From Alcanivoracaceae bacterium (lineage in GTDB: Bacteria; Pseudomonadota; Gammaproteobacteria; Xanthomonadales; Marinicellaceae), in NCBI GenBank assembly GCA_016744455.1, contig JADGEI010000001.1, positions 552,971 to 616,970 on the forward strand: a stretch of 64,000 bases of DNA. Direction: 5' to 3'. Below are positions 1 through 8,975 of the stretch, in pieces. Position numbers and translations under genes: made by a program. The first letter of the stretch is position 1, and every line of letters starts with the position of its first letter. Under the pieces are notes generated by a model. That model worked only from the letters and a program-made list of their open reading frames with translations, was not told the origin of the DNA and did no database searches.

Positions 1-2
1 TG

Positions 3-2243
3 AAATATGCTTGCCAAATTGTTGATGGCTTAACAAATGCACACGAAAAATACATTATCCACAGAGATATTAAACCGCAAAATATTATGCTTGGTCAGCA
101 AAATAACATAAAAATATTGGATTTCGGAATCGCTGGATATATCAACAACCTCAATGAGGATAACAATGGAAGTACAGATTCAGAGCAAACAACAATCGGC
201 ACACCAAGCTACATGTCACCTGAACAAGCACAAGGCTTAAACCTAGACCAACGTACAGATATTTTTTCATTCGGTATTGTTCTTTACCAAATGCTGACGG
301 GCAAACGCCCATTTATTGCAACCAACCTAACTGAACTCAAAAAACTTATTTGCACTGGAGATTATTTACCCATTCAAAAGCATCTACCAGATTTACCTAG
401 TAATGTTGTGAATCTTGTAGAAAAGATGTTGAAAATTAAGAAAGATGAACGTTGGCAGAGTTCAAGGAAGCTTTCTTGCGAGCTTCATAAAATATACAAA
501 GATTTAACCTATAAGAAAAATTGGTGGCAACGCAGAAGTTGGCTCTACAAAGCTGCCATCCTATTGCCTTTTGTATTGGCCATAGGTTGGAGCAGTAAAG
601 AAATCCTCTTCCCCGCCTCAACTCAACAATTGATTGAACGACAATTAAAAGAAGCCAACAAAATAGCTATACTACCGTTTAACAACATCAGTGGCGATCC
701 ATTGATACAGTTGTTTGGTGATGGCTTGGCGGTCAATCTAGGTAGTGACCTATCTGCTATCGCCTCACACCAAGGTAACACCTGGATAGTCCCCTCCACC
801 GAAATCAGCCGTATGAAAGACCAATCGGTCAAAAAAGTAGCCGATAAATACGGTGTTAATCTTATTTTGACCGGTAGCATTCAACACATGGGTTCTACTC
901 GCTTGTTAGTTCTTAATTTAATCAATGCCCAAGATGGCCAACAATTAAAAACAGTTGAGGTGAGTATTGATGCTGAAAAATTATTTCAGGGACATGCTGA
1001 AATTAGAAAACAAGCGTTGGCGTTATTGAACTGGATAGTTCCTGATGAACTAAGCGCTAAATTTCAAGCTGATAGGCCGCAACTTGATGGCGCTTATAAA
1101 GAGTACATAAAAGGAATTGGCTATTTTTATCGTTTTGACCAACCAAATAATTTAATTAAAGCAGCGCAATCTTTCAAAACAGCCATAGAACTTTCGCCGA
1201 ACTACCCATTAGCATTTATTGGATTAGCTGAAAGCCAACTCATGAATTTTCGCCAAACCAAAAATAATATCTGGTTGGATGAGATGGAAAAGACCATAAC
1301 TATTCTTGGTAAAATTAGCTCAGACCAATGTCAAGTCGACTACTTGAAGGCTGAATTATTAACCAGAAAAGGGGAATACCACCAAGCCATTAATTTGTTC
1401 AATAATTGTATTAAGAAAAATCCTAAGCATATATCATCATATCTTGGTTTAGCTAATGCTTATGCTAAAAATGGGGACAGGAAATCGGCTGAAAACTATT
1501 ATGAAAAAGCCATAAAAATATCACCCAATAATGTTAAAAGCATTATAGATTCTGGAATTTTTCATTATTACAATGGTAATCATGAAAAAGCCATAGAACA
1601 ATCAAAACTTCTTGCAAAAGTTGCTCCAAACAATGTAAATGCTTACATATATTTAGCTGGTAATTATTATGCATTGGGTGAAATTGAAAAGGCTATAAGT
1701 TACACATTGTTTGCCATTGAATTAAAGCCAACTGATTCAGCATATTCTAATCTAGCTACTATGTATTTTTCTAAAGGGGAGTATCAAAAAGCCGTTTCGG
1801 CCTATGAACTAGCCATTGAACTTAACCCATCATACTATATTTTTTGGGGAAATCTTGCAGATGCTTATAAATTAACTGGGAGTAGTAAGACTAAACAAAT
1901 TTACAATAAAGCTGTAGAACTGGCGTCAGAAGCATTGAAAACCAACCCTAATGACTCATCTGTAAAAGCAAATCTTGCTTATTATCTTGTGAATAACAAT
2001 AATATGAAAAAAGCACTTTTCTATGCAAATCAAATTGGTGAAAATAGTACAGGTTGGGAAAATTTTTTAGTTGCTCAGGCATACGATCAATTAAACATGA
2101 TTGATGATTCAATTAAACATCTAAAGTATGCTATAGATAAAAGCTATTCGATTGAAGAGATTCGTAATACACCTTTATTAGTCAACACTAGAAAAAATGA
2201 AAAATTTGAATCATTGTTTATAAAAAACAATAACTTTAATTAA
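3..2243 (+). CDS. Ser/Thr protein kinase with membrane segment and TPR repeats (5' end outside window)
   Basis: The open frame runs in from the left edge, so the start codon and the N-lobe of the kinase are not visible. The catalytic loop HRDIKPQN lies at about bases 60-84, followed by LDFGIAG (metal-binding DFG) and GTPSYMSPEQA (P+1 loop/APE). This is a Hanks-type kinase that should phosphorylate Ser/Thr of partner proteins. After the kinase come a basic stretch and one hydrophobic segment (about bases 540-600, WLYKAAILLPFVLAIGW). Next is a region resembling the TolB/FlgO-like N-terminal fold (IAILPFNNISGDP), then at least five TPR-like repeats to the C-terminus. The predicted layout is a cytoplasmic kinase and a TPR sensor or scaffold across the inner membrane. 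An FHA protein, the usual phosphothreonine reader, is encoded nearby at 3050. The function of the C-terminal region is inferred only from repeat type. Confidence 0.9.
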   Translation, partial: KYACQIVDGLTNAHEKYIIHRDIKPQNIMLGQQNNIKILDFGIAGYINNLNEDNNGSTDSEQTTIGTPSYMSPEQAQGLNLDQRTDIFSFGIVLYQMLTGKRPFIATNLTELKKLICTGDYLPIQKHLPDLPSNVVNLVEKMLKIKKDERWQSSRKLSCELHKIYKDLTYKKNWWQRRSWLYKAAILLPFVLAIGWSSKEILFPASTQQLIERQLKEANKIAILPFNNISGDPLIQLFGDGLAVNLGSDLSAIASHQGNTWIVPSTEISRMKDQSVKKVADKYGVNLILTGSIQHMGSTRLLVLNLINAQDGQQLKTVEVSIDAEKLFQGHAEIRKQALALLNWIVPDELSAKFQADRPQLDGAYKEYIKGIGYFYRFDQPNNLIKAAQSFKTAIELSPNYPLAFIGLAESQLMNFRQTKNNIWLDEMEKTITILGKISSDQCQVDYLKAELLTRKGEYHQAINLFNNCIKKNPKHISSYLGLANAYAKNGDRKSAENYYEKAIKISPNNVKSIIDSGIFHYYNGNHEKAIEQSKLLAKVAPNNVNAYIYLAGNYYALGEIEKAISYTLFAIELKPTDSAYSNLATMYFSKGEYQKAVSAYELAIELNPSYYIFWGNLADAYKLTGSSKTKQIYNKAVELASEALKTNPNDSSVKANLAYYLVNNNNMKKALFYANQIGENSTGWENFLVAQAYDQLNMIDDSIKHLKYAIDKSYSIEEIRNTPLLVNTRKNEKFESLFIKNNNFN

Positions 2244-2248
2244 ATCAA

Positions 2249-2272
2249 AGAGTAGTAATTAGTTACTACTCT
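2249..2272. terminator. Hairpin between convergent genes
   Basis: Perfect 10-bp stem AGAGTAGTAA / TTACTACTCT with a 4-nt loop, just after the kinase stop codon and facing the end of the convergent gene at 2302. The T-tract is weak on both sides, so a bidirectional terminator is plausible but not certain. Confidence 0.6.
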
Positions 2273-2301
2273 CAAAATTCAATGAAAAACCTTTTTTAAT
2301 A

Positions 2302-2670
2302 TTATGATGGCTTGATTACTATACTAGGGTCCTTAGTAAAAGTCTGTCCATCAATGGTCAAAGTAAGATCATAAGTATCAGATGTAATTTCTGCATCATT
2401 TTCAACTGCGAGTGTATGTGTAGCAGAAGCTGTAGATGATACTCTTGTCATTGGAAAAGAAGTATCGCCAGCAACCTCATCATTAAATGGGTCTTGATCA
2501 CCGCTATTTGCAAAACTCAGATCGCAACTAATGGTATTTGATGCGCTACTTGGCCATGTGACAGTCACATCTAGATTGCCTCCTTCATTAACATTGACAC
2601 TAGAAGTTACAGTTGGAATAGTTCCTTCATCTAAAGAGCTAAGGTTTACGGTTATTGTTGGATTTGACAT
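2302..2670 (-). CDS. Small beta-rich protein of unknown function
   Basis: 122 residues, not assigned to a family. There is no signal peptide. The sequence is rich in Thr, Ser, Val and Asp with alternating hydrophobics and short polar turns, as in an immunoglobulin-like or calx-beta-like sandwich. It has only one Cys. The start is supported by a strong ribosome binding site (AGGAGAAATT before ATG). It lies between a protein kinase and an FHA protein, on the opposite strand, and shares a hairpin terminator region with the kinase gene. Ser/Thr richness next to a kinase makes it a possible substrate, but that is only positional inference. Confidence 0.6.
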   Translation of the reverse strand: MSNPTITVNLSSLDEGTIPTVTSSVNVNEGGNLDVTVTWPSSASNTISCDLSFANSGDQDPFNDEVAGDTSFPMTRVSSTASATHTLAVENDAEITSDTYDLTLTIDGQTFTKDPSIVIKPS

Positions 2671-3049
2671 AATTTCTCCTGTTATTCGTATATGAGAGCT
2701 TTACTCAACTCTCTATAATTATTAAGTTATTGGGTTATTCAGTTTTATTTTTTATAATCACATATGACAGCCATTTTAGTAAATTAGCGTCTTCACAGCA
2801 TTGAAGATAAGATAGTGTGTTTACTTTTTATTAAGAAAGAATAATTAATAACAAATAATAGCTGAAAAAGATTAAAAAAGATATTACAATTTATTACATC
2901 CGTAGCAGCATTATGATTTAAGTTACTTTTAAATTTACCTAAGCTATTGTTACCACTAAGTTTTGTATAGTATTTCACTGCAATCTATTTGATTGCTGTA
3001 TTGAATTATAGTTAACCACGTATTAGATTAATAACTAACTAACTGAGAT
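2671..3049. other. Intergenic region, divergent promoters expected
   Basis: AT-rich stretch between divergently transcribed genes (2302-2670 minus, 3050 plus). I see no convincing gene, RNA or repeat in it. It must carry the promoters of both neighbours. Confidence 0.5.
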
Positions 3050-3982
3050 ATGGCTACATTAAAAAACACAGTGTCTAACGAAACTATCCTATTGAGAAGT
3101 CATCACCTATTTGGCCGTCATTCTGGCAGTTCCAATACATTATTAATCAACCCTGAGTCATCACGTTTGCATGCATCAATCCATTGGAACGGAACCTCAT
3201 GGATTTTACAAGACTCAAGTAGTAATGGTACTTTTATCAACGAACAAGCTGCTACATTAGGTAACAAAGTAATACTTAATCTAGATGATAACATTCAATT
3301 CGGTGCGTTAGATGCGGATGTGTGGTGTTTAATTAACAACGATTGCCCCAAATGCTTACTTGTACCAATTGAATCTAATTTAAAGCCGATTGAGTTAGAG
3401 GAAGTAGTTTTTCTACCTAATGAAGAGTACCCGGAAATGACTATTTATCAATCAATAAATAATGAATGGGTCTGTGAAAGTCAAGACGGCATTATGCCAC
3501 TAGAATCAGGTGAAAAATTATCAACATTAGCTGGTAGTTGGTATTTTGTTAACGTCGATAATTTTGAAGAGACTAAAAAAAATGTAACTAAGCAAACGAC
3601 TAAAGCTTTAAAAATTAACGCTAATTTTACAGTTAGCAAAAATGAAGAGCATGTCAAATTAACGATTCTATTAGAAGATAAAATGATTGATTTAGGTGAA
3701 AGAACACATCATTATTTGTTGTTAATACTAGCAAGAAAACGTATGGAAGACCAACAATCTTTAGCAGAAGAAAACGAACATGGCTGGATGGATAAACTTT
3801 TAATATGTCAACAAATAGGTTTGGATGAAAATCATTTAAACATTCATATCTATCGGTTTAGAAAACAACTTATAAAAGCACGCCCAATAACGATGCAATT
3901 AATGCAAATTATCGAAAGAAGGCGGGGCGAAATTCGCTTAGGTTTGGATACAATCAATATTACTGGTGGTTTTGATTCATAA
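3050..3982 (+). CDS. FHA domain protein with C-terminal winged-helix-like region
   Basis: 310 residues. Residues about 20-95 form an FHA domain: FGRHSGSSN (GR motif), SSRLHASIHW (SxxH) and LQDSSSNGTFIN (the NGTFIN signature). These are the residues that bind phosphothreonine peptides. The middle is not recognised. The C-terminal 110 residues contain helices with a RFRKQL-type stretch and end in beta-hairpin-like sequence, resembling the winged-helix output domain of response regulators; this second assignment is weaker. There is no signal peptide, so it should be cytoplasmic. With the kinase 0.8 kb upstream it probably forms a phospho-signalling module in which the FHA domain reads the kinase or its substrate. 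DNA binding is inferred. Confidence 0.8.
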   Translation: MATLKNTVSNETILLRSHHLFGRHSGSSNTLLINPESSRLHASIHWNGTSWILQDSSSNGTFINEQAATLGNKVILNLDDNIQFGALDADVWCLINNDCPKCLLVPIESNLKPIELEEVVFLPNEEYPEMTIYQSINNEWVCESQDGIMPLESGEKLSTLAGSWYFVNVDNFEETKKNVTKQTTKALKINANFTVSKNEEHVKLTILLEDKMIDLGERTHHYLLLILARKRMEDQQSLAEENEHGWMDKLLICQQIGLDENHLNIHIYRFRKQLIKARPITMQLMQIIERRRGEIRLGLDTINITGGFDS

Positions 3983-4026
3983 AAACAAATAACTGTAGAC
4001 CTCATCACCCTATTCTATTAACTGTA

Positions 4027-5094
4027 TTATGATTTCCCAATGTTTCTCCTTAAACCAAATAGTGGTCTGATTAATGTAAACCTTCTAATAATAAATTCAT
4101 AAAATACTAGTGAACCCATAAAAAGTATTAGCACCACGCTAATAAACTTTAATCGGTAATCTATTGCCAATGGAAATACTAAAAATGAGGCCAAATATAA
4201 AAACACCATATGGATTATGTAAATCGGATACGCTCCTTGACTTAAGTATTTTAAAGTGGTGCTGTTTGTGTTTAAATATTTATAGGCATAGGCAAAAACT
4301 GTAAATATCCATAAGTTTGATTCAATCGATAGTCGATAATATGACACTTGAAATTGACCTTGTACAACCCGATAGAAGTAAAACGCCAAAGCAGAGATAA
4401 GAAACAACGCTTTCCATTTACAAATCATAGTCCAAAAAGGTGTTCCCGAATACATAAATAAAAACCCAAATAAAAAAGCTAAAAATCCTAATGTGAATCC
4501 ATGTGTTGTCATAGCATAGAGTTCAAAAGGTATAGGTTTTAGAACCATAGCCTCTGTAATAAAAATCACACCTACTAATACTAGGCCAACAGGGTGAGAG
4601 AGTAATGAGCGTAACAGGATTAAAGCAGGCTTATTTTTATTGTGTTTTAAATACATAAACGCTGGTAACAGTACAATAGTATAAACAAATATATTAACTA
4701 AAAACCATAAATGAGAAGGGTTTGGGTTGTAACTATAATCCCAACCATAATAACCTTGCAACAGTAAAAGGTGTAATGGAACAATAAATAGCATTCCAAA
4801 AATAAACGGTAATAATATTCTTGTTGTTCTCTCTTTAATTAATTGAAGCCAGTTTCTTTTTTGAATTGCAAAATACACCCCCATTCCTGCCACAAAAAAG
4901 AGTAATGGTATTCTCCAAATATTGAGCATGGTCATAGGTAACCATAAATTTTCCCAAGGTTGTTGGTTTGTTATAAATCCAATCATAAGACCCCAACTCT
5001 GAAAACCAATTGCTGTATGGTATATTAGCAACATTGTGATGGCTATTACTCGTAGCCAGTCAATGTCATATCTTCTAGTTGAATCGTAGTTCAT
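4027..5094 (-). CDS. Membrane acyltransferase, family 3
   Basis: 355 residues with about ten hydrophobic segments and the characteristic opening YDIDWLRVIAITMLLIYHTAI, where the His in the first membrane helix is typical of acyltransferase 3 / OpgC-like proteins. These transfer acyl groups (acetyl or succinyl) to exported glycans or lipids at the inner membrane. The basic motif KRNWLQLIKERTTRILLP after helix 2 also fits. The gene follows the ankyrin lipoprotein gene by 6 nt on the same strand and is probably cotranscribed with it. The substrate cannot be read from the sequence. Confidence 0.85.
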   Translation of the reverse strand: MNYDSTRRYDIDWLRVIAITMLLIYHTAIGFQSWGLMIGFITNQQPWENLWLPMTMLNIWRIPLLFFVAGMGVYFAIQKRNWLQLIKERTTRILLPFIFGMLFIVPLHLLLLQGYYGWDYSYNPNPSHLWFLVNIFVYTIVLLPAFMYLKHNKNKPALILLRSLLSHPVGLVLVGVIFITEAMVLKPIPFELYAMTTHGFTLGFLAFLFGFLFMYSGTPFWTMICKWKALFLISALAFYFYRVVQGQFQVSYYRLSIESNLWIFTVFAYAYKYLNTNSTTLKYLSQGAYPIYIIHMVFLYLASFLVFPLAIDYRLKFISVVLILFMGSLVFYEFIIRRFTLIRPLFGLRRNIGKS

Positions 5095-5100
5095 TATGAA

Positions 5101-5688
5101 TTATCTCAATAGTTCTGCAATTATAGGCCTAGTCTTTTTCAAATTATCATAATCTAATTTTAACCCTAGTGGGGCTAGCGACTGACCAAGAACATCATAA
5201 ATTGGTTTTACTTCTTTGAAGGGGCCTGAAACAGAACCATAGGCAGTTGTATTCATATTATTTCTTATGTTTTTATCGATGCCTTTATCAAGTAATAATT
5301 TAACTATTTCTGGCCTACAAAAGAATGCGGCTGTATGTAGTGCAGTTGCCCCATCATTATTGACAAAGTTTATGTCTACATTAGCATTTAAAAGTACTTG
5401 GACAATTTCGGTTTTTCCAAATAATGCAGCACTAATTAATGGGCTTGAACCGCCGAAAGGGTCTTTTTGATTGAGATCAGAGCCTGCTCTGATGTGCTGT
5501 TTTATTGCCTCCAAATTATTAGCAATAACAGCTGAATGCATATCAATCTGAGGTGCTATTGGCCTTGATTTTTTGTTATCATCGGTTGAACTGCTTTTTG
5601 AATCAGATTCACAGCCATTTAATATAAATAAAGCTAATACAGCGATAATAGTCATTAATTTTGGTGTATTTGGAGTTTTCATAGTCAT
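5101..5688 (-). CDS. Ankyrin-repeat lipoprotein
   Basis: 195 residues. The N-terminus has a lipoprotein signal peptide ending in a lipobox (LFILNGC), then a Ser/Asp/Lys-rich linker. Residues about 50-145 contain at least three ankyrin repeats (for example DGATALHTAAFFCRPEIVKLLLDKGI). Ankyrin repeats mediate protein binding. The protein should be anchored to a membrane and face the periplasm. The first ATG is preferred because AGGAAAA precedes it at good spacing. It lies immediately upstream of the acyltransferase gene, so a joint role is possible. Periplasmic ankyrin proteins sometimes act in stress protection, but nothing here specifies that. Confidence 0.85.
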   Translation of the reverse strand: MTMKTPNTPKLMTIIAVLALFILNGCESDSKSSSTDDNKKSRPIAPQIDMHSAVIANNLEAIKQHIRAGSDLNQKDPFGGSSPLISAALFGKTEIVQVLLNANVDINFVNNDGATALHTAAFFCRPEIVKLLLDKGIDKNIRNNMNTTAYGSVSGPFKEVKPIYDVLGQSLAPLGLKLDYDNLKKTRPIIAELLR

Positions 5689-5800
5689 AGTTTTCCTGTT
5701 GTGTTTGTAATAAAGACATAATTTACTAGAGAAAAATAAATGCCCTTGGGGAAATGTTTTAATTCTTTAAATAAAGAAGTTTTGCACAGTTCTCTATTCG

Positions 5801-6481
5801 TTAGATAAAATCTTTTTTTCGTACCTGAAAAATGAAAATTAATGCAACGATTAAAATGGCACTTATAATTTCAAGAATAATGATTTGTATTGCCATTGAG
5901 TTCCATACCGCTATTGGCCCTTCCATAAATTTAGCAATGTCATTAATACTTGCAATTAAAAACATAAATAATGAAACGCTGATATTTGTGATGGTCATAA
6001 TAACAATTGTCCAAATTTCTGATTCTGTTATCAGTGCTGTTGCCAATATCAAAATGAAAGCTACCATTAATTCAAGCATAATTATTAAGGCATAAGGAAT
6101 TAAACCATTGGGCAGGTGATTAGAAAAATAAATTACAATTACAGTTGAGCTAGTTAAAAGTAACCATATTAAACAGTATACCACTAAATTAAAAGTAAGT
6201 TTGGCTTGTGTATAATCCATAATGGTGATTGGTAAACTCATGATGAATACAAGGGTTTTCTTTTTGTATTCATTGACCACTGTTGTTGTTACCAACAATG
6301 CACCAATTAAGATTAAGACTGATAATAATAAAACCAAACCTACATAAAATAGTTTGCTTTCAATAGTTAACAGATAGATAGAAAATAATGCTAGTAGGGC
6401 AAATATATAAATATTATTTTTATTAAAATGCCAATCTTTTTTAATAATGGACTGGATTATATTAACTTGATTATTACTCAC
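5801..6481 (-). CDS. ABC-2 type transporter permease
   Basis: 226 residues, mostly hydrophobic, with about six membrane segments and a short charged loop after segment 3 (NEYKKKTLVF). This is the pattern of single-component ABC-2 permeases, where the membrane protein works as a dimer with the ATPase encoded upstream. The start codon overlaps the ATPase stop (ATGA), so translation is coupled. With a GntR/YtrA regulator heading the operon, the set resembles the YtrBC-type exporters of antibiotic or envelope-stress response. The substrate is unknown. Confidence 0.85.
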   Translation of the reverse strand: MSNNQVNIIQSIIKKDWHFNKNNIYIFALLALFSIYLLTIESKLFYVGLVLLLSVLILIGALLVTTTVVNEYKKKTLVFIMSLPITIMDYTQAKLTFNLVVYCLIWLLLTSSTVIVIYFSNHLPNGLIPYALIIMLELMVAFILILATALITESEIWTIVIMTITNISVSLFMFLIASINDIAKFMEGPIAVWNSMAIQIIILEIISAILIVALIFIFQVRKKDFI

Positions 6482-7407
6482 TTTAATTCTCCTTTAACGT
6501 TTCTATTCTTTAACCGGCTTGCTTGAACTTCAGATACAAATATTTCTTCAAGGGACATGTTTTTAACCTCATTAATGGTTATTCCCATCGCCTTATACTT
6601 TTTAGCTAAATTATCGTTATATTGCTTTGTTGTGACAATGGCTTGATGACCATACACTCTTTGTTCAACTGTCCCAGGGAGCTGTGGCAATTTCACAGAA
6701 TTATTTAATGTTAATCTTATACGTCGCCATGAGTCGATGAAACTTTCTTTATCTTTAGCTGCAATTATCCTGCCTTTATCAATAAAAGTAATATCATCGG
6801 ATATCTGCTCGATATCTTGAGTATTATGAGAAGAGTAAAATATACTGCGATCGCAATCTAACAAAACATCCATTAATTCATTTAGTATTTCATGTCTTGC
6901 AACTGGATCAAGCCCTGTAGTTGGCTCATCTAGTATTAAGAGTTTTGGATGCCTTGCCAGTATTAATAGCAATGCAGCTTTAACTCTTTGCCCATGTGAC
7001 AATCCTTTAATCGGATGATTATCAAGAAGATCAAATCTTTTTAATAATATTTTTGCATAACCTTTATCCCACGACGGGTAAATTGAATTAATGTAGTCCA
7101 TATGCCATGCAATGGTTGCGTTTTCATATAATCGTAAGTCTTCTGAAGCATACCCAATATCCCATTTTGCTGTTACTTGCCTTTCAGGTAGTTGGTGATT
7201 TAGCACTTTAACAAAACCGCTATCTTGTTGAATTAAGCCCATTAGGATTCTAATAGTTGTAGACTTTCCTGCTCCATTTGGACCGATAAAACCCATGATA
7301 TTCCCTATTTCTAACTGTAAGTTTATATCTGTTAAACTAAAATGAGGGAATATTTTATTTACATTTTTTAAATCAATGGCATAACGAGGTTTAATTATTT
7401 TAGTCAT
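6478..7407 (-). CDS. ABC transporter ATP-binding protein
   Basis: 309 residues from the chosen start. Walker A is GPNGAGKST, the signature is LSHGQ, and Walker B is LLILDEPTTGLDP, followed by the switch His region (IFYSSHN). The C-terminal 90 residues are a variable extension common in exporter ATPases. I prefer the ATG at 7407 (MTKIIKPRYA), which overlaps the end of the regulator gene by 8 nt and is preceded by AAAGAGAG, over an in-frame start 18 nt upstream. It powers the permease encoded just downstream. Confidence 0.9.
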   Translation of the reverse strand: MTKIIKPRYAIDLKNVNKIFPHFSLTDINLQLEIGNIMGFIGPNGAGKSTTIRILMGLIQQDSGFVKVLNHQLPERQVTAKWDIGYASEDLRLYENATIAWHMDYINSIYPSWDKGYAKILLKRFDLLDNHPIKGLSHGQRVKAALLLILARHPKLLILDEPTTGLDPVARHEILNELMDVLLDCDRSIFYSSHNTQDIEQISDDITFIDKGRIIAAKDKESFIDSWRRIRLTLNNSVKLPQLPGTVEQRVYGHQAIVTTKQYNDNLAKKYKAMGITINEVKNMSLEEIFVSEVQASRLKNRNVKGELK

Positions 7408-7819
7408 TGTTTCTCTCTTTATCATGTGAGTTTTCTTTATTTTGTAGTTCTATTAACCTTTTTTGTAACTTAGTCATACTCATGCCAATTGATTTTCCTA
7501 TATCTGTCGCTTTAACTAAATGAGTATCCATTTCTGTCATTTTTAATTTAATAGATAAATTATCAACTTCTGATATGAATGATCCTTTTCCATGTTGTGT
7601 AATTATTATCCCTTCAAGTTCTAGCTCTTGATAGGTACGTTTCACCGTAATAACACTTACCTTTGCTGCTACTGCCATTTCTCTTATTGATGGAAGTCTG
7701 TAACCTTGTGACCAATCGCCTATAGTAACTTTAGTTTTAACGTGCTCCATAAGTTGTTGGTACATAGGGCGGCCATCTGTTTGTGATAATATAAATTCAA
7801 TTGTAGGGTCTAATGGCAT
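7400..7819 (-). CDS. GntR-family regulator, YtrA subfamily
   Basis: 139 residues from the ATG at 7819 (MPLDPTIEF). An upstream in-frame start would put the operator palindrome inside the coding region, so it is rejected. The GntR winged helix is clear: GRPMYQQLMEHVKTKV, GYRLPSIREMAVAAKVSVIT, ELEGIIITQHGKGSFIS. A short helical C-terminal part (about 50 residues) replaces a ligand domain, as in the YtrA subfamily, whose genes usually head ABC exporter operons, as here. It is expected to repress its own operon from the palindrome at 7821-7865. Confidence 0.9.
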   Translation of the reverse strand: MPLDPTIEFILSQTDGRPMYQQLMEHVKTKVTIGDWSQGYRLPSIREMAVAAKVSVITVKRTYQELELEGIIITQHGKGSFISEVDNLSIKLKMTEMDTHLVKATDIGKSIGMSMTKLQKRLIELQNKENSHDKERNND

Positions 7820-7820
7820 A

Positions 7821-7865
7821 ATCTGTGTATACTGTATATATATGATATACACAGTATACACAGAT
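7821..7865. promoter_or_regulatory. Palindromic operator of the GntR/ABC operon
   Basis: Perfect inverted repeat with 15-nt arms, ATCTGTGTATACTGT (7821-7835) and ACAGTATACACAGAT (7851-7865), separated by 15 nt. It abuts the start codon of the GntR gene. The TGTATAC..GTATACA core is the type of site bound by dimeric GntR regulators. The position implies autoregulation. Confidence 0.75.
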
Positions 7866-7990
7866 AAAATTAACAATCAATTAAATTTTAATGAATTGAT
7901 AAAAAGAGATTGAGGAAGCCATGGAAATACGCGATGTGAGTGATTTTTTTAGGTTGGTTTGTTAGCCAAAATTTCTTTAATAAACTTAAC

Positions 7991-8803
7991 TTACCATTTT
8001 TTTCTGGGCATAAAAGTTTTATGTTGATGATTTTTATGGGTTTGGTTATAAGATTTTATTTTGCTGTTTTTTCCCATGATGATTCGTAGTTGATATAAAG
8101 ATTCACGCATTAATGCTGTCCCTGCTCGGCTATACCAACTTTTGTTATAAAGTCTTTTTACGGCAGCAACGGTATCTGGAGATTGCCGGCATATTTCATC
8201 AGCTAACTTTTTTGCACTACTAATAGGATCTTCACTTACATGTGTCACTAATCCAGCTTTATAGGCTTGTTCACCATCAATAAATCTTGCCGTCATGGCT
8301 AATTCTTTTGCTACATCCATTCGGCATAATTCACGCAAGGCTAATGTGCCACCCATATCAGGTATCAAACCCCATCGCCCTTCTAAGATAGAAAGTGATG
8401 AATCAGCTTTAGCAATACGAAAATCACCTCCCAATGCGATTTGTAAGCCTCCTCCCCAACAGCGGCCTTGGATAGCCATAATCACTGGTACAGCAAGTTT
8501 TTGCCAGCCTGTAGATACTCTTTGTGCTAAATTGGACCTCCATGGTAAGAATTTAATTAATAGCTTCAATGGCCCTTTTGATGACTTTAAGACTGACTTA
8601 ACATCAAGTCCTGTGCAAAAATCAGGACCTTGTCCAGATACAATAATTGCACGTATCGAACGGTCTTTTTTTAATGATTTAATGGCTTTTACTATGGATT
8701 CAAACATTGCTATATCTAGAGCATTATGTTTCTCTGGTCTTGCTAAACTCACGTGAGCTACGTGGTTTTTAATTTCAATTGTAATTCTTTTTGTGTTAGT
8801 CAT
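7991..8803 (-). CDS. Enoyl-CoA hydratase/isomerase (crotonase) family protein
   Basis: 270 residues from the ATG at 8803 (MTNTKRITIE), preceded by AAAGAAAA. An in-frame upstream start adds 17 residues with no family resemblance. Crotonase features are ARPEKHNALD, GQGPDFCTGLD (first oxyanion-hole segment) and AIQGRCWGGGLQIALGGDFRIA (second oxyanion-hole segment). EGRWGLIPDMGGT lies at the catalytic-loop region and carries Asp where classical hydratases have Glu. It therefore acts on an acyl-CoA, but hydratase versus isomerase cannot be settled. The gene stands alone, with no other beta-oxidation genes adjacent. The C-terminus is unusually basic. Confidence 0.85.
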   Translation of the reverse strand: MTNTKRITIEIKNHVAHVSLARPEKHNALDIAMFESIVKAIKSLKKDRSIRAIIVSGQGPDFCTGLDVKSVLKSSKGPLKLLIKFLPWRSNLAQRVSTGWQKLAVPVIMAIQGRCWGGGLQIALGGDFRIAKADSSLSILEGRWGLIPDMGGTLALRELCRMDVAKELAMTARFIDGEQAYKAGLVTHVSEDPISSAKKLADEICRQSPDTVAAVKRLYNKSWYSRAGTALMRESLYQLRIIMGKNSKIKSYNQTHKNHQHKTFMPRKKW

Positions 8804-8975
8804 GTTGGTTTTCTTTAAATTAGTATGGTGTGTGAATAACCATACTACGTACATATTAGCATAGTTTTAGAAATGTCACATTTTAAGCTAATTAAATAGG
8901 AGTATAAAGTATTAATAAAAATAATCACCTGGCAATTAATATAAAATTAGTGCCTTATAGGCTATTGATAAATTT

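Noticed and set aside
2793..2978. Minus-strand 61-codon frame between the small beta protein and the FHA gene
   Set aside because: No ribosome binding site, biased composition and no similarity; it lies in the expected divergent promoter region.
7921..7965. 14-codon plus-strand gene with GAGG ribosome binding site
   Set aside because: Too short to support as a protein. It could be a leader peptide or the truncated start of a lost gene; kept only as a note in the operator finding.
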